Assembly: GCF_018309085.1 (NCBI RefSeq) | Contig: NZ_CP070502.1 | Location: forward strand, 3,591,001-3,655,000 | Length of the DNA stretch: 64,000 bases | Reading direction: 5' to 3' | Source: Sporosarcina sp. Marseille-Q4063 | GTDB taxonomy: Bacteria > Bacillota > Bacilli > Bacillales_A > Planococcaceae | Part shown: positions 54,466 through 63,274 of the stretch, piece by piece | Layout: the number at the start of each line of letters is the position of its first letter | Numbering within the stretch: position 1 is the first letter of the stretch | Position numbers and translations under genes: made by a program | Notes under the pieces: generated by a model | The model's input: only the letters and a program-made list of their open reading frames with translations | The model's database searches: none | Told to the model about the DNA's origin: nothing

Positions 54466-55824
54466 TTGAATAGGTTGAAAATTAATCGTGAAAGCTTTCA
54501 AAAACTAACTCCTGCACAGATAATTGTGTTTTATTACTTTTTAGCAATTGCATTTTCTTTTTTACTATTAAATTTGCCCGGTGTCTATAAACCGGGCATT
54601 AAAATTGAAACAATTGATAGTCTTTTTACAGCAGTAAGCGCTGTGAGTGTGACAGGTTTAACCGCAATAAGCATTTCCGAAACATACACGCCATTTGGAA
54701 TAAGTATGATTATGGTCGTGCTGCAATTCGGCGGAATCGGAATTATGTCAATCGGCACCTTTTTTTGGTTACTAATTAGAAAGAGAATTGGCATGAAAGA
54801 GCGTCAATTGATCATGGTTGACCACAATCAATATAGTCTTTCTGGTGTCGTCTATTTAATTAGAGAAATTGTGAAAATTATTTTCTTGATTGAACTAATC
54901 GGAGGGTTAATTTTCACTTTTTATATTATGAGGTTTTACGATACTTTCAATGAAGCTTTTTTAAATGGATTGTTTATGGCAGTTTCAGCGACAACTAACG
55001 CGGGTTTTGATATTACTGGTGAATCCTTAATGCCATATTTCAATGATTACTTCATCCAAATCATGACGATGTTATTAATCATTTTAGGAGCGATTGGCTT
55101 TCCAGTATTGATCGAAGTGAAGGCCTTTTTCTCGAAAAAAACGCCTCATTTTCGATTTTCTCTCTTTACAAAAATTACGACGTTAACTTTTGGAGTTCTT
55201 TTGGTTTTCGGCGCAATTATGATTTATATTCTTGAGTCGTTTAATTCATTTAAAGGAATGGCATGGCATGAAAAAATCTTTACATCCATATTTCACTCAG
55301 TTTCCTCTAGATCAGCAGGTTTAACAACATTCGATGTGACACAGTTTAGCGAAGCGACAGATATCGTTATTAGTTCTTTGATGTTTATCGGTGCATCGCC
55401 TAGTTCTGTTGGCGGAGGAATACGGACCACTACCTTAGCAATTGCAGTATTATTTCTTATTAATTTCGCACGAGGGCGAGAAGTTATTCATATTTTCAAT
55501 CGCCAAATCAAGCTTATCGATGTGTTTCGCTCGTTCGCAGTTATTTTACTCGCGGGTTTGATGGTTATCGTCGCATTACTTATTCTCTTGATAACAGAGC
55601 CGAATGTTCCAGTCGTAGCATTGTTATTTGAAATTACATCCGCATTTGGTACATGCGGCATGTCGCTTGGCATAACATCTGACCTTTCGACAATGGGTAA
55701 ACTAATTATTATGGTATTAATGTTTATCGGTCGAGTAGGACTCATTTCATTTTTATTCACGCTCGGTGGTAAGACGAAGAAACCGCATTATCATTTTCCA
55801 AAAGAACGGGTTATTATCGGATAA
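54466..55824 (+). CDS. Potassium channel subunit, TrkH/KtrB/KtrD family
   Basis: A 452-residue K+ translocating subunit built of four membrane-pore-membrane repeats. The four selectivity segments are VSVTGLT, ATTNAGFD, SSRSAGLTTF and FGTCGMSLG, each with its conserved Gly. It needs a KtrA/KtrC-type gating ring, for which there is no gene nearby, as with B. subtilis ktrD. Start TTG 54466 after GCAGGAGG. Possibly read through from terC, 30 bases upstream. Confidence 0.92.
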   Translation: MNRLKINRESFQKLTPAQIIVFYYFLAIAFSFLLLNLPGVYKPGIKIETIDSLFTAVSAVSVTGLTAISISETYTPFGISMIMVVLQFGGIGIMSIGTFFWLLIRKRIGMKERQLIMVDHNQYSLSGVVYLIREIVKIIFLIELIGGLIFTFYIMRFYDTFNEAFLNGLFMAVSATTNAGFDITGESLMPYFNDYFIQIMTMLLIILGAIGFPVLIEVKAFFSKKTPHFRFSLFTKITTLTFGVLLVFGAIMIYILESFNSFKGMAWHEKIFTSIFHSVSSRSAGLTTFDVTQFSEATDIVISSLMFIGASPSSVGGGIRTTTLAIAVLFLINFARGREVIHIFNRQIKLIDVFRSFAVILLAGLMVIVALLILLITEPNVPVVALLFEITSAFGTCGMSLGITSDLSTMGKLIIMVLMFIGRVGLISFLFTLGGKTKKPHYHFPKERVIIG

Positions 55825-55892
55825 CTACAAAAACTTGATAAAACATTTGACCTTTTGTTTTTTGCTGAAATTAAAAAAGGTAAAGTACCAAG

Positions 55893-55930
55893 CCGTTCCC
55901 AATTTTAACCAATGGGGCGGTTTTTTTGGT
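55893..55930 (+). terminator. Terminator after the ktr gene
   Basis: CCGTTCCCA and TGGGGCGG arms with an AT loop and a T-run. In the rest of the 326-base gap to the kinase I see no gene or further element. Confidence 0.8.
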
Positions 55931-56150
55931 CTTAAAGTAGCGATTCCAAGAGTTGAAATTGGTGAATGAGTTTCTAGAGTAATGAAAAATATAAAAAAAT
56001 AAGAAGCAATGCCTACAACTGAACCTTTGTGCCTATACCAATTTATGTTTAATTATGGAATAATCGGAATTGGGCGTGTTTCGCATCGCGAAATTTCTTA
56101 GCATGAATTATAAGCATTCTTCATACTGTTTTACTAAGGAGCTAGGAGGA

Positions 56151-57602
56151 ATGAATTTGAAAATGAAACAAGAAAAAGCAAGTAAATTCATGATGTTTTT
56201 TGAAAATGCACGCAAACCAGCTGCTATTTTAGACATTAGTGGCGAGATAATCCAATTGAATGATGAATTTAAAGAAAAGTTTGGCATGGAAAAAATAAAT
56301 AATATTAAAGACTTATCGGATGAAAAGTCGATTTATTTGTGGGACGAAAATTTAGAGCTAACGATAAATGATGGACACACCTCATCCAATCTCCCCATTG
56401 TATTAGAGCCGCAGAAAATAGCGGATTCTGTAAGGGTACACCTCATATATTGTGATAATTCAAGACGAATTATTGCGCTTTTCAACGTGCCCGAATTGTT
56501 AAGTGAAGAATCAGAGGTAAGTAATTTGAAAATATTTCAGAAGTCTGAAAGTTTATTCATTGCTTTTGATCAAACTGGAATTATTCAAAATGTTAATGAG
56601 CATTCGTATAGCTTTCTTGAGCTGTCGGGAAAAATGCTGATTGGGAAAAGCGCTTGTGAGTTTTTCAGTTCGCTAGGTTTTTCGAAAGAACAATCAACAA
56701 AATTCATCCGAAAAGTGATTGGCGAAGGGTATGCTGAAACTTTACACGCTTATGAAAAGTCCTCGGGAGAGGTTAGCTATTATCACATCAAGACCTATTA
56801 TGATGAGTCCGTAGGTATGTTTATTACCCGAATGGCAGATCGCACTGAAAAAGTTATATTGGAGAAACGGTTAGCCCATAAAGAATCACTTTATGAAGTG
56901 GGGCAACTTGCGGCGAGCATTGCCCATGAAATTCGTAATCCAATTACAACACTTAAAGGATTTACGCAGCTATTAAGAAATTCGACTGCTGAGGAATCAG
57001 AAAAATATTTAACGGTTATTGATGATGAAATTATTCGAATGGAATCTATCTTGAATGAAATGCTCATCTTATCCAAGCCGAGTATTGAAGAAAAAACATT
57101 TATTTCTTTGTCCAAGTTGTTATCGACAATGATTAAGCTATTTCAACCGAAGGCTAGAATTGAAGGGATTTCAATCATACAATTTTCGGGTGATTTGGAA
57201 GAGGTATTTATTTTTGGGGATGAAGCGAAACTGAAGCAAGTTATGCTAAATCTTATGAAAAATGGGCTTGAAGCGATGAGCCACGGTGGAAAATTAACGA
57301 TTAGCTTGGAAGCGATTGAAGATAATAAGGTAAATGTTTTAGTGTCGGATACAGGCCAAGGCATGTCGGCTACTCAATTAAAACAAATATTTATGCCTTT
57401 CTTTACCACGCGATCCGACGGTACCGGTCTTGGATTGCCTTTTGTCATTAAAACGATTGAGGAACATGGGGGAACTGTTTCTGTTTCAAGCGAGGTTGGG
57501 GTAGGGTCCGAATTTATCCTATCTTTCCCTTCAGCCACAATCCATAACTCGCCATCAAAAGAGGCGAAAGCTAAAGCTTTACAGGCTGGGGCCGCGCGGT
57601 GA
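56151..57602 (+). CDS. Orphan soluble PAS-domain histidine kinase (sporulation-kinase type)
   Basis: A 483-residue sensor kinase without membrane helices. Two PAS-like regions (about 15-110 and 120-235) precede HisKA (AASIAHEIRNPITTLKGFTQLL, phospho-His about 261) and HATPase (NLMKNGLEAM, DTGQGM, FFTTRSDGTGLGL). Sequence around the His is close to B. subtilis KinA/KinE-type kinases that feed Spo0F. No response regulator is adjacent. A Spo0E-like phosphatase lies two genes on. Start ATG 56151 uses AAGGAG nine bases upstream; a second GGAGG lies almost against it. Confidence 0.88.
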   Translation: MNLKMKQEKASKFMMFFENARKPAAILDISGEIIQLNDEFKEKFGMEKINNIKDLSDEKSIYLWDENLELTINDGHTSSNLPIVLEPQKIADSVRVHLIYCDNSRRIIALFNVPELLSEESEVSNLKIFQKSESLFIAFDQTGIIQNVNEHSYSFLELSGKMLIGKSACEFFSSLGFSKEQSTKFIRKVIGEGYAETLHAYEKSSGEVSYYHIKTYYDESVGMFITRMADRTEKVILEKRLAHKESLYEVGQLAASIAHEIRNPITTLKGFTQLLRNSTAEESEKYLTVIDDEIIRMESILNEMLILSKPSIEEKTFISLSKLLSTMIKLFQPKARIEGISIIQFSGDLEEVFIFGDEAKLKQVMLNLMKNGLEAMSHGGKLTISLEAIEDNKVNVLVSDTGQGMSATQLKQIFMPFFTTRSDGTGLGLPFVIKTIEEHGGTVSVSSEVGVGSEFILSFPSATIHNSPSKEAKAKALQAGAAR

Positions 57603-57606
57603 ATTT

Positions 57607-57636
57607 TTGACAATTGCCTTTAAATTCCCTTATAAT
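57607..57636 (+). promoter_or_regulatory. Promoter of the marR-family gene
   Basis: Consensus TTGACA (57607-57612), 18 bases, TATAAT (57631-57636). Confidence 0.8.
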
Positions 57637-57676
57637 TAAGTTAAACAGTAGGGAATAACAGAAGGTGGAAAAAGTT

Positions 57677-58117
57677 ATGGAAAATAGTACGGATCGTGCT
57701 TTAAAGTTATTTATTGTTTTATCACGTTCGTGTAAAGTAATTTTGGAAGAAGCTCACAAATTGATTGAACAATATGGATTGAATCCGACGGAATTCGGTG
57801 TATTGGAACTTCTTTACCATAGAGGAAGACAGCCCATTCAAAAAATCGGGCAGAAAATCCTGCTTAGAAGTGGTTCAATGACCTATGTTGTCGATAAACT
57901 TGAGAAAAGAGGATTTCTTGAGCGGGTATTCTGTTCAGAAGACAAGCGGGTAACATATATTTCAATAACGCAGTCTGGAGTAGAGCTGATAGAATCAATA
58001 TTCCCGGAACATGCAAAAAATATCGAGGCTCTTATGAGCGGTTTGGATGCCGAAGAGCAAAATACAGCAATTGACTTACTGAAAAAACTCGGTTTATCAG
58101 TGAAAGACCTATCGTGA
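57677..58117 (+). CDS. MarR-family transcriptional regulator
   Basis: A 146-residue winged-helix dimer. The recognition helices are in PIQKIGQKILLRSGSMTYVVDKLEKRG and the wing in SEDKRVTYISITQSG. MarR proteins sense small ligands or oxidants; no Cys pattern identifies the signal (two Cys, at CKVI and FCSED). ATG 57677, eight bases after AAGGTGG; a GTG four codons upstream overlaps that site. It has its own promoter and terminator, so its targets are elsewhere or itself. Confidence 0.92.
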   Translation: MENSTDRALKLFIVLSRSCKVILEEAHKLIEQYGLNPTEFGVLELLYHRGRQPIQKIGQKILLRSGSMTYVVDKLEKRGFLERVFCSEDKRVTYISITQSGVELIESIFPEHAKNIEALMSGLDAEEQNTAIDLLKKLGLSVKDLS

Positions 58118-58118
58118 T

Positions 58119-58155
58119 AAAAACGGCAACTCGAAAGAGAGTGCCGTTTTTTTTG
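58119..58155 (+). terminator. Terminator after the marR gene
   Basis: AAAACGGCA and TGCCGTTTT arms with inner CTC/GAG, T-run of eight. Confidence 0.9.
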
Positions 58156-58216
58156 GTCCACAACCTATTACGCGCAATCTTTTTCGTGACCTATCAAATA
58201 ATTGAGATAAGTTTGC

Positions 58217-58245
58217 TTTAACAGTTTTCAATCTGCTACTATATT
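58217..58245 (+). promoter_or_regulatory. Promoter of the spo0E-like/moxR unit
   Basis: TTTAAC (58217-58222), 17 bases, TATATT (58240-58245), about 95 bases before the Spo0E-like start. Confidence 0.55.
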
Positions 58246-58341
58246 AATAAAGCTCAATTATTTCACGCTTAACAATCCTTGGAAAAGTGTTTTTAATTCA
58301 AAACGGTTAGTGCAAAGTACAGGAACCGCGGAGGGGTACAG

Positions 58342-58512
58342 GTGGAAAAAGAAATAGAAGAAACCCGGAAATTAATGATTGAAATTGCCACGTCAACAGG
58401 TTTAGGTTCCCAGGAAACACTGAAGGTGAGTCAAAAGCTAGATGCTTTGATTAATCGTTATGAAAATTATCAAAGTAAATTTAGAGGCGAGAAGTTAAGT
58501 AGAAAAAGATAA
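58342..58512 (+). CDS. Spo0E-like aspartyl-phosphate phosphatase
   Basis: A 56-residue two-helix protein. SQKLDALINRYENY is the family signature SQxLDxLI; Spo0E, YisI and YnzD, which share it, strip phosphate from Spo0A and so delay sporulation. GTG start behind GGAGGGG. It sits 24 bases ahead of the MoxR gene on the same strand and close to an orphan sporulation-type kinase, so opposing inputs to the phosphorelay are encoded within about 2.4 kb. Confidence 0.88.
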   Translation: MEKEIEETRKLMIEIATSTGLGSQETLKVSQKLDALINRYENYQSKFRGEKLSRKR

Positions 58513-58535
58513 AAACGTTATCGGAGGGGTTATGA

Positions 58536-59471
58536 ATGGTTTCGATCCAAGAATTTAAGCAAGAATTGAATCAGGCTATTATTGGCAGGGAAAAAGAATT
58601 TGATTTTATGTTAATTGCATTATTGCAAGAAGGTCATGTTTTATTGGAAAGTGTTCCGGGTTCGGGTAAAACGATGATGGCGAAGAGCTTTGCGAGTGCA
58701 TTCAAAGGTGAATTCAGACGTATACAGTTTACGCCAGACGTACTCCCATCCGATGTGACAGGAATACGCTATTTTAATCCGCAGACGCAGGATTTTGTTT
58801 TAAAAGCAGGTCCTGTTTCAACAAACATCTTGCTTGCAGACGAAATAAACAGGGCAACACCGCGTACCCAGTCAAGTCTTCTAGAATCAATGGAAGAGAA
58901 ACAAGTAACTATCGACGGTGAAACGATAAAACTTCCAACGCCATTTATGGTAATAGCAACTCAAAACCCGATTGAATCTCAACAGGGGACATTTCCATTA
59001 CCGGCTGCCCAACTCGACCGATTTTTATTTAAGTTGAATATCGGCTACCCATCAATGGAAGAAGAACAACAAATTTTAAGGCAATACGGGAATAACCCAG
59101 GTGAAATTACAACTTCATCAGTAATTGGTCCGGACGATGTAGAACTATGGGCTACTGAAGCAAGCAACGTAACGGTCCATGAAGATATCGAACATTATAT
59201 CTTGAAAATTGTCCGTGCGACTAGAGAACATCCTTTCATCGAACTTGGCCTTAGCTCGCGTGCCGCACTAGCTATTTTACGTGCTGCCAAAGCGCATGCT
59301 TACATTTCGGGCAGAAGTTTTGCGACACCTGATGATGTAAAAGCAATAATTGAACCTGCAGCCTTGCACCGTATGGAGTTGTCGACGGAAGGAATGCTGA
59401 CAAAAGAACTAGACGACGTATTGGAAGCTATTATTAGTTCAATACCCGCACCGATAGAGGCGGCAATCTAA
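58536..59471 (+). CDS. MoxR-family AAA+ ATPase
   Basis: A 311-residue AAA+ chaperone-like ATPase. Walker A VPGSGKTMM, Walker B ILLADEINRA, sensor 1 ATQNPIES and the arginine finger region LPAAQLDRF are clear. MoxR proteins work with DUF58/VWA partners in cofactor insertion or envelope maturation; here the next gene is DUF58 (one-base overlap). ATG 58536, six bases after CGGAGGGG. Confidence 0.93.
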   Translation: MVSIQEFKQELNQAIIGREKEFDFMLIALLQEGHVLLESVPGSGKTMMAKSFASAFKGEFRRIQFTPDVLPSDVTGIRYFNPQTQDFVLKAGPVSTNILLADEINRATPRTQSSLLESMEEKQVTIDGETIKLPTPFMVIATQNPIESQQGTFPLPAAQLDRFLFKLNIGYPSMEEEQQILRQYGNNPGEITTSSVIGPDDVELWATEASNVTVHEDIEHYILKIVRATREHPFIELGLSSRAALAILRAAKAHAYISGRSFATPDDVKAIIEPAALHRMELSTEGMLTKELDDVLEAIISSIPAPIEAAI

Positions 59472-60661
59472 TGAATTGGGATCGCCATGAAGAGGGTTTC
59501 AAATCACTTCATATGATGATGGGAGTCGCACTCGTCTTCTTATTGTTTGCACTCATTTATTTTCAAATTGTCTTGGCTGCCTGCTTCGCGTCTATTCTGC
59601 TGATTGGTATTGTTCAAAATATGTATTATAAAAATGTAGGAAAAGACTTAAAACTCTTACCTGTTAAAAATAAAGCACGTTTTTTAATTGGAACCGAAAC
59701 GGATTTAGTAATGGAATTTGAAAATGGCAGATTGCCCATATGGAATGGTAAATTAACACTTTCGATAGAGGATTCAGTCATGCCGGCTTTAGATGACCTG
59801 CAACATTTTAGCGGGATTTTTGATTTTACGGTTCCTTTTTCAGTCGGAAGTTATGAAAAAGTGCGGATTATAATTCCGTTGGAAGGCAGGAAAAGAGGTT
59901 TATCTAGAATAACGCGCGTCATTGTTGAAGTTCCCCATATATTCGGGGAAGGCTCAGTTTTGATGGAACTGGAAGATTCGGTAAATCAAGAAAATCTAGT
60001 GTATCCAAATATTGTTCCATTTACAGGGGAATTGAATCCGTCGCCTTTCAAACCGGGTGAAGTACCACAACGTCAATCATTATTTCACGATGTGTTTCAA
60101 CCAGTTGGGACTCGGGATTATGTACCATCTGATCGTTTTGATCAAATTCATTGGACTGCTAGTGCTCGGATGCAAAAGTTACAAACAAAAGAGTATTTGC
60201 CAGTTACTGAACAATCAGTGATGTTTATACTTAATGCAATTGAAAAATCGCGCACGGATGGCGATTTTGAAAGAAAAGTAGAGCGGTTGGCATCGTATGT
60301 TGACTATTGTACACGCCATGTAATCCCTTATGAGATTATCATCAATATACGTACGTATGGAACACAACCTTTTATCCATCAAGCAACGGGTGTGGGAAAA
60401 GTCCAGCATCAAAAGTCGCTTGAGTTATTAGCGCAAATATCAGAGAGAAATGCGAAAATCCCTTTTGAAAATATACTTCAAAGTATTGAGTCGAAAGCAC
60501 AGTTAGCGCCAACAATTGTACTGATTACTCATGAGCCTGAACGTTTTCATGCTTTTCATGGAAAATGGTCGAAACGCTGCGAAGTGATTATCGATAGTTC
60601 TTATGAAAGGGGTGAGGAGCAGTGGATCAACGACAAATCGACGACATCAGTTTCAGGCTGA
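59471..60661 (+). CDS. DUF58 (VWA-like) protein
   Basis: A 396-residue protein with two N-terminal membrane helices (about 15-55), a beta-rich middle part and the DUF58 signature (DYVPSDRFDQIHWTASAR, about 215-232) followed by a von Willebrand A-like fold. It is the usual partner of MoxR. Its start overlaps the moxR stop (TAATG) and its end overlaps the next gene by 40 bases, so the operon is tightly coupled. Exact role unknown. Confidence 0.92.
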   Translation: MNWDRHEEGFKSLHMMMGVALVFLLFALIYFQIVLAACFASILLIGIVQNMYYKNVGKDLKLLPVKNKARFLIGTETDLVMEFENGRLPIWNGKLTLSIEDSVMPALDDLQHFSGIFDFTVPFSVGSYEKVRIIIPLEGRKRGLSRITRVIVEVPHIFGEGSVLMELEDSVNQENLVYPNIVPFTGELNPSPFKPGEVPQRQSLFHDVFQPVGTRDYVPSDRFDQIHWTASARMQKLQTKEYLPVTEQSVMFILNAIEKSRTDGDFERKVERLASYVDYCTRHVIPYEIIINIRTYGTQPFIHQATGVGKVQHQKSLELLAQISERNAKIPFENILQSIESKAQLAPTIVLITHEPERFHAFHGKWSKRCEVIIDSSYERGEEQWINDKSTTSVSG

Positions 60662-61878
60662 AAAACGTTGAAAGTTTCATACTGGAATTGATACTGCTTA
60701 CTTATCCGCTTCTATTAATTTCCGAAAACTTGCTGTTGAGTCCTCATTATTTATTAATAGCAGTTGCCATTAGTATAGGAATCGCATGCTATTTGTTTTT
60801 TCAGATTAAACCATATTCAATCCTTATGGGGTTATTTTTTTCACTTCTGCTAACCACGCCATTTTATTTTATCAATTTGCCAGTACCATTAACAGTATTT
60901 ATTTTTATGTATACCTCTTGGCGGATGCACGCAAATTTCGGGTTGCAACGAAATAGCAGATGGAATTTCCTGGCAATAAATACGATAGTCTTTACAATTT
61001 TTTATTTTATTACACGAAGTTATTTGCTGAAGGCACATGCAACTGAAATAAATAAAGTGAATGTACTATTATTCTTATTAACGACTATTTTATTTATTGT
61101 TTTACGTTATATTACGATATTGATCCTTGGTAGACGCCTGCCGAAATTCGAATGGTTAGAAACAAGTAAAGTATTTGCGGCAATTTTAGGGGTAGGAATC
61201 GCGACCTATTTGTTAATTTATTACTTGATTGAGCCTATCCGCACGGCTGTTCTTGCTGTTTTGGGCTTTCTATTCGGTGGACTGTTTATGTTTGTATCGA
61301 CAGCCATAACGCCTTTTATCGATTATGTTATTGATTGGCTAGATTACTTGAGATGGAAAAAGTACCAAGAGATGGAAAAACCAACAATTTATAACACTGA
61401 CAATGATATGGATGGAAAACTGGAAATCTTTTCATCAAGAGCGGAACTGAATATCGGGGTTTACGTAGTCATTGGTGCTGCCATATTAGCTGCTATTGTC
61501 CTTTATTTGAATTTCAGACAAAAACGACATATGTACGATGAATCGAAAGGTCCAGCTTATAAAGTTCGTTTATTCGGTCGGGGCGATAAAAAGAAATCAG
61601 ATGTCGAACAAGTATATGACTATTCAATTGCATCAAATGCGGTGCGAACGGCTTATCAAAGTTTTGAAAATGACGCTCATCAGGCAAAGCATCCTCGCTT
61701 TGCGGGAGAAACTGTAAAAGAATGGTTTTCGAGAATGGGTTGGAGAAATAACGAAAATTTATTTGCGACTTATGATAAAGCACGATACGGGGCTATGACT
61801 TTGACCGAAGAAGAAGGTCGTCGATTTGAAGATGATTTGAATGAGATACGTGACAAGTATTTTACTAATAGACGTTAA
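60622..61878 (+). CDS. Membrane protein with DUF4129 C-terminus (TgpA-like, no transglutaminase core), copy 1
   Basis: A 418-residue protein: about six N-terminal helices as in TgpA/YebA, two more helices around 190-240, one at about 280, then a cytosolic DUF4129 domain (AVRTAYQSFENDAH to RRFEDDLNEI). The extracytoplasmic transglutaminase domain with its Cys-His-Asp triad, which normally lies between, is missing; only about 35 polar residues stand in its place. GTG start after GGTGAGGAGC, inside the DUF58 gene. Third gene of the MoxR operon. Confidence 0.85.
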   Translation: MDQRQIDDISFRLKNVESFILELILLTYPLLLISENLLLSPHYLLIAVAISIGIACYLFFQIKPYSILMGLFFSLLLTTPFYFINLPVPLTVFIFMYTSWRMHANFGLQRNSRWNFLAINTIVFTIFYFITRSYLLKAHATEINKVNVLLFLLTTILFIVLRYITILILGRRLPKFEWLETSKVFAAILGVGIATYLLIYYLIEPIRTAVLAVLGFLFGGLFMFVSTAITPFIDYVIDWLDYLRWKKYQEMEKPTIYNTDNDMDGKLEIFSSRAELNIGVYVVIGAAILAAIVLYLNFRQKRHMYDESKGPAYKVRLFGRGDKKKSDVEQVYDYSIASNAVRTAYQSFENDAHQAKHPRFAGETVKEWFSRMGWRNNENLFATYDKARYGAMTLTEEEGRRFEDDLNEIRDKYFTNRR

Positions 61879-61910
61879 TTAATAGTACAGATAAAGGGGG
61901 AAGTGCAGTG

Positions 61911-63095
61911 ATGAAAAACGACAACGTATTGAAAAATACTGAAAGTTTTTCGATTGAATTATTGCTGTTAACTTATCCCCTTTTATTATTATCGGGAGAT
62001 ATTGCGATATCTCCTCATTATTTAATTTTGATCCTTTCCGTCCTAGCTGGAATCGGGATTTATTTTCTTTTCAATACCTTTTCCTACACAGCGCTGATTG
62101 GTTTACTGATTTCCTTATTCCTGTCCATGCCTTTATTTATAATTGGAATACCGGTAACACCGACAATTTTAGTATGGACTTATATATTTTGGCGAATACA
62201 TACGAATTTTAACTCCGAACGGCCTGCACGTTGGAACTTTATGGCTGTTAATACAATTGTTTTTACAGTTTTTTATCTCATAACAACGATCTATTTGCTA
62301 CAACCTGAAAAGACCGAATTTAATCAGACACATGTAATATTATTTATAGCAACGACAATTTTATATATTGTTTTGCGTTATATAATAGTTATGATAACGG
62401 GGAAATGGATACCCAATTTTCAATTCAGGGCAGTCCATAAAATGTTCGGAAGTGTATTGGGTATTGGGGTTGTAACCTTTGTCACCGTTTACTTTTTCAT
62501 AGAGTCTTTCCGTTCTGCTATAATAAATGTTTTTATTATGTTGTTTGGGAATGTATTTAAAAAAACTGCCTCATTATTACCTGAGGTGGAATTGCCAAAT
62601 CAAGCAATACCTGAAGACGAGCCATTAGAAGAAGTACTTATCGAAACGCCGACCTCATCTGACCAAATAAATCTCGGATTGTATATAACAATTATCGCGA
62701 TTGCCCTTGCAATTATATTTATGATCATGATTCTAAAAAAACGTAAAATCACTATTGATACAATTAAGATGCCCTCTTACAGTTTGCAACCGTTTGGACT
62801 AAATAAAAGAAAAATAATTAAAAATCAAGATATAAATCTTTTATCAACCACAAATGTTGTGAGGGTGGCCTATCAGGAATTTGAAAAAGACGCAGAGCTT
62901 GCAAAGTCCTCTCGATTAGCCGGTGAAACGGTGAAAGAATGGTTTCAGCGGATGGGATGGGAACAGGATAATCAGCTAATTATGACTTATAATAAGGTTC
63001 GATATGGTTCCTTGACGATTCCGGAAGAAGAAAGTCGACAGTTTGTGGCAACATTAAATAAAATAAAAATAAATAATTTTAATAAAAATGTTTAA
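61911..63095 (+). CDS. Membrane protein with DUF4129 C-terminus, copy 2
   Basis: A 394-residue paralogue of the preceding gene: same helix pattern, shared motifs (SFSIELLLLTYPLLLLSGD, INTIVFTVFY-like stretch, VRVAYQEFEKDAELAKSSRLAGE, ETVKEWFQRMGW). It too lacks the transglutaminase core, with an acidic, Pro/Glu-rich linker in that place. Tandem duplication is clear. ATG 61911 or the adjacent GTG 61908, behind AAGGGGGAAG. Last gene of the MoxR operon. Confidence 0.85.
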   Translation: MKNDNVLKNTESFSIELLLLTYPLLLLSGDIAISPHYLILILSVLAGIGIYFLFNTFSYTALIGLLISLFLSMPLFIIGIPVTPTILVWTYIFWRIHTNFNSERPARWNFMAVNTIVFTVFYLITTIYLLQPEKTEFNQTHVILFIATTILYIVLRYIIVMITGKWIPNFQFRAVHKMFGSVLGIGVVTFVTVYFFIESFRSAIINVFIMLFGNVFKKTASLLPEVELPNQAIPEDEPLEEVLIETPTSSDQINLGLYITIIAIALAIIFMIMILKKRKITIDTIKMPSYSLQPFGLNKRKIIKNQDINLLSTTNVVRVAYQEFEKDAELAKSSRLAGETVKEWFQRMGWEQDNQLIMTYNKVRYGSLTIPEEESRQFVATLNKIKINNFNKNV

Positions 63096-63156
63096 TCATT
63101 AGATAAATCGGGGATATTATATCTGAACACAGCAACATTCTCATTTCCCCCTTTTT

Positions 63157-63192
63157 AGGATGAACTTTGACAAAAAGTTCATCCTCTTTTTT
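63157..63192 (+). terminator. Terminator of the moxR operon
   Basis: AGGATGAACTTT (63157-63168) pairs with AAAGTTCATCCT (63174-63185), then a T-run. Confidence 0.92.
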
Positions 63193-63274
63193 TGTTTAGT
63201 CTTAAAAAAATGTCGGAATCTAAAATTTCTGATAGAATAAACAAAATAGCTCATTTAAATAGGGAGGAATTGGA

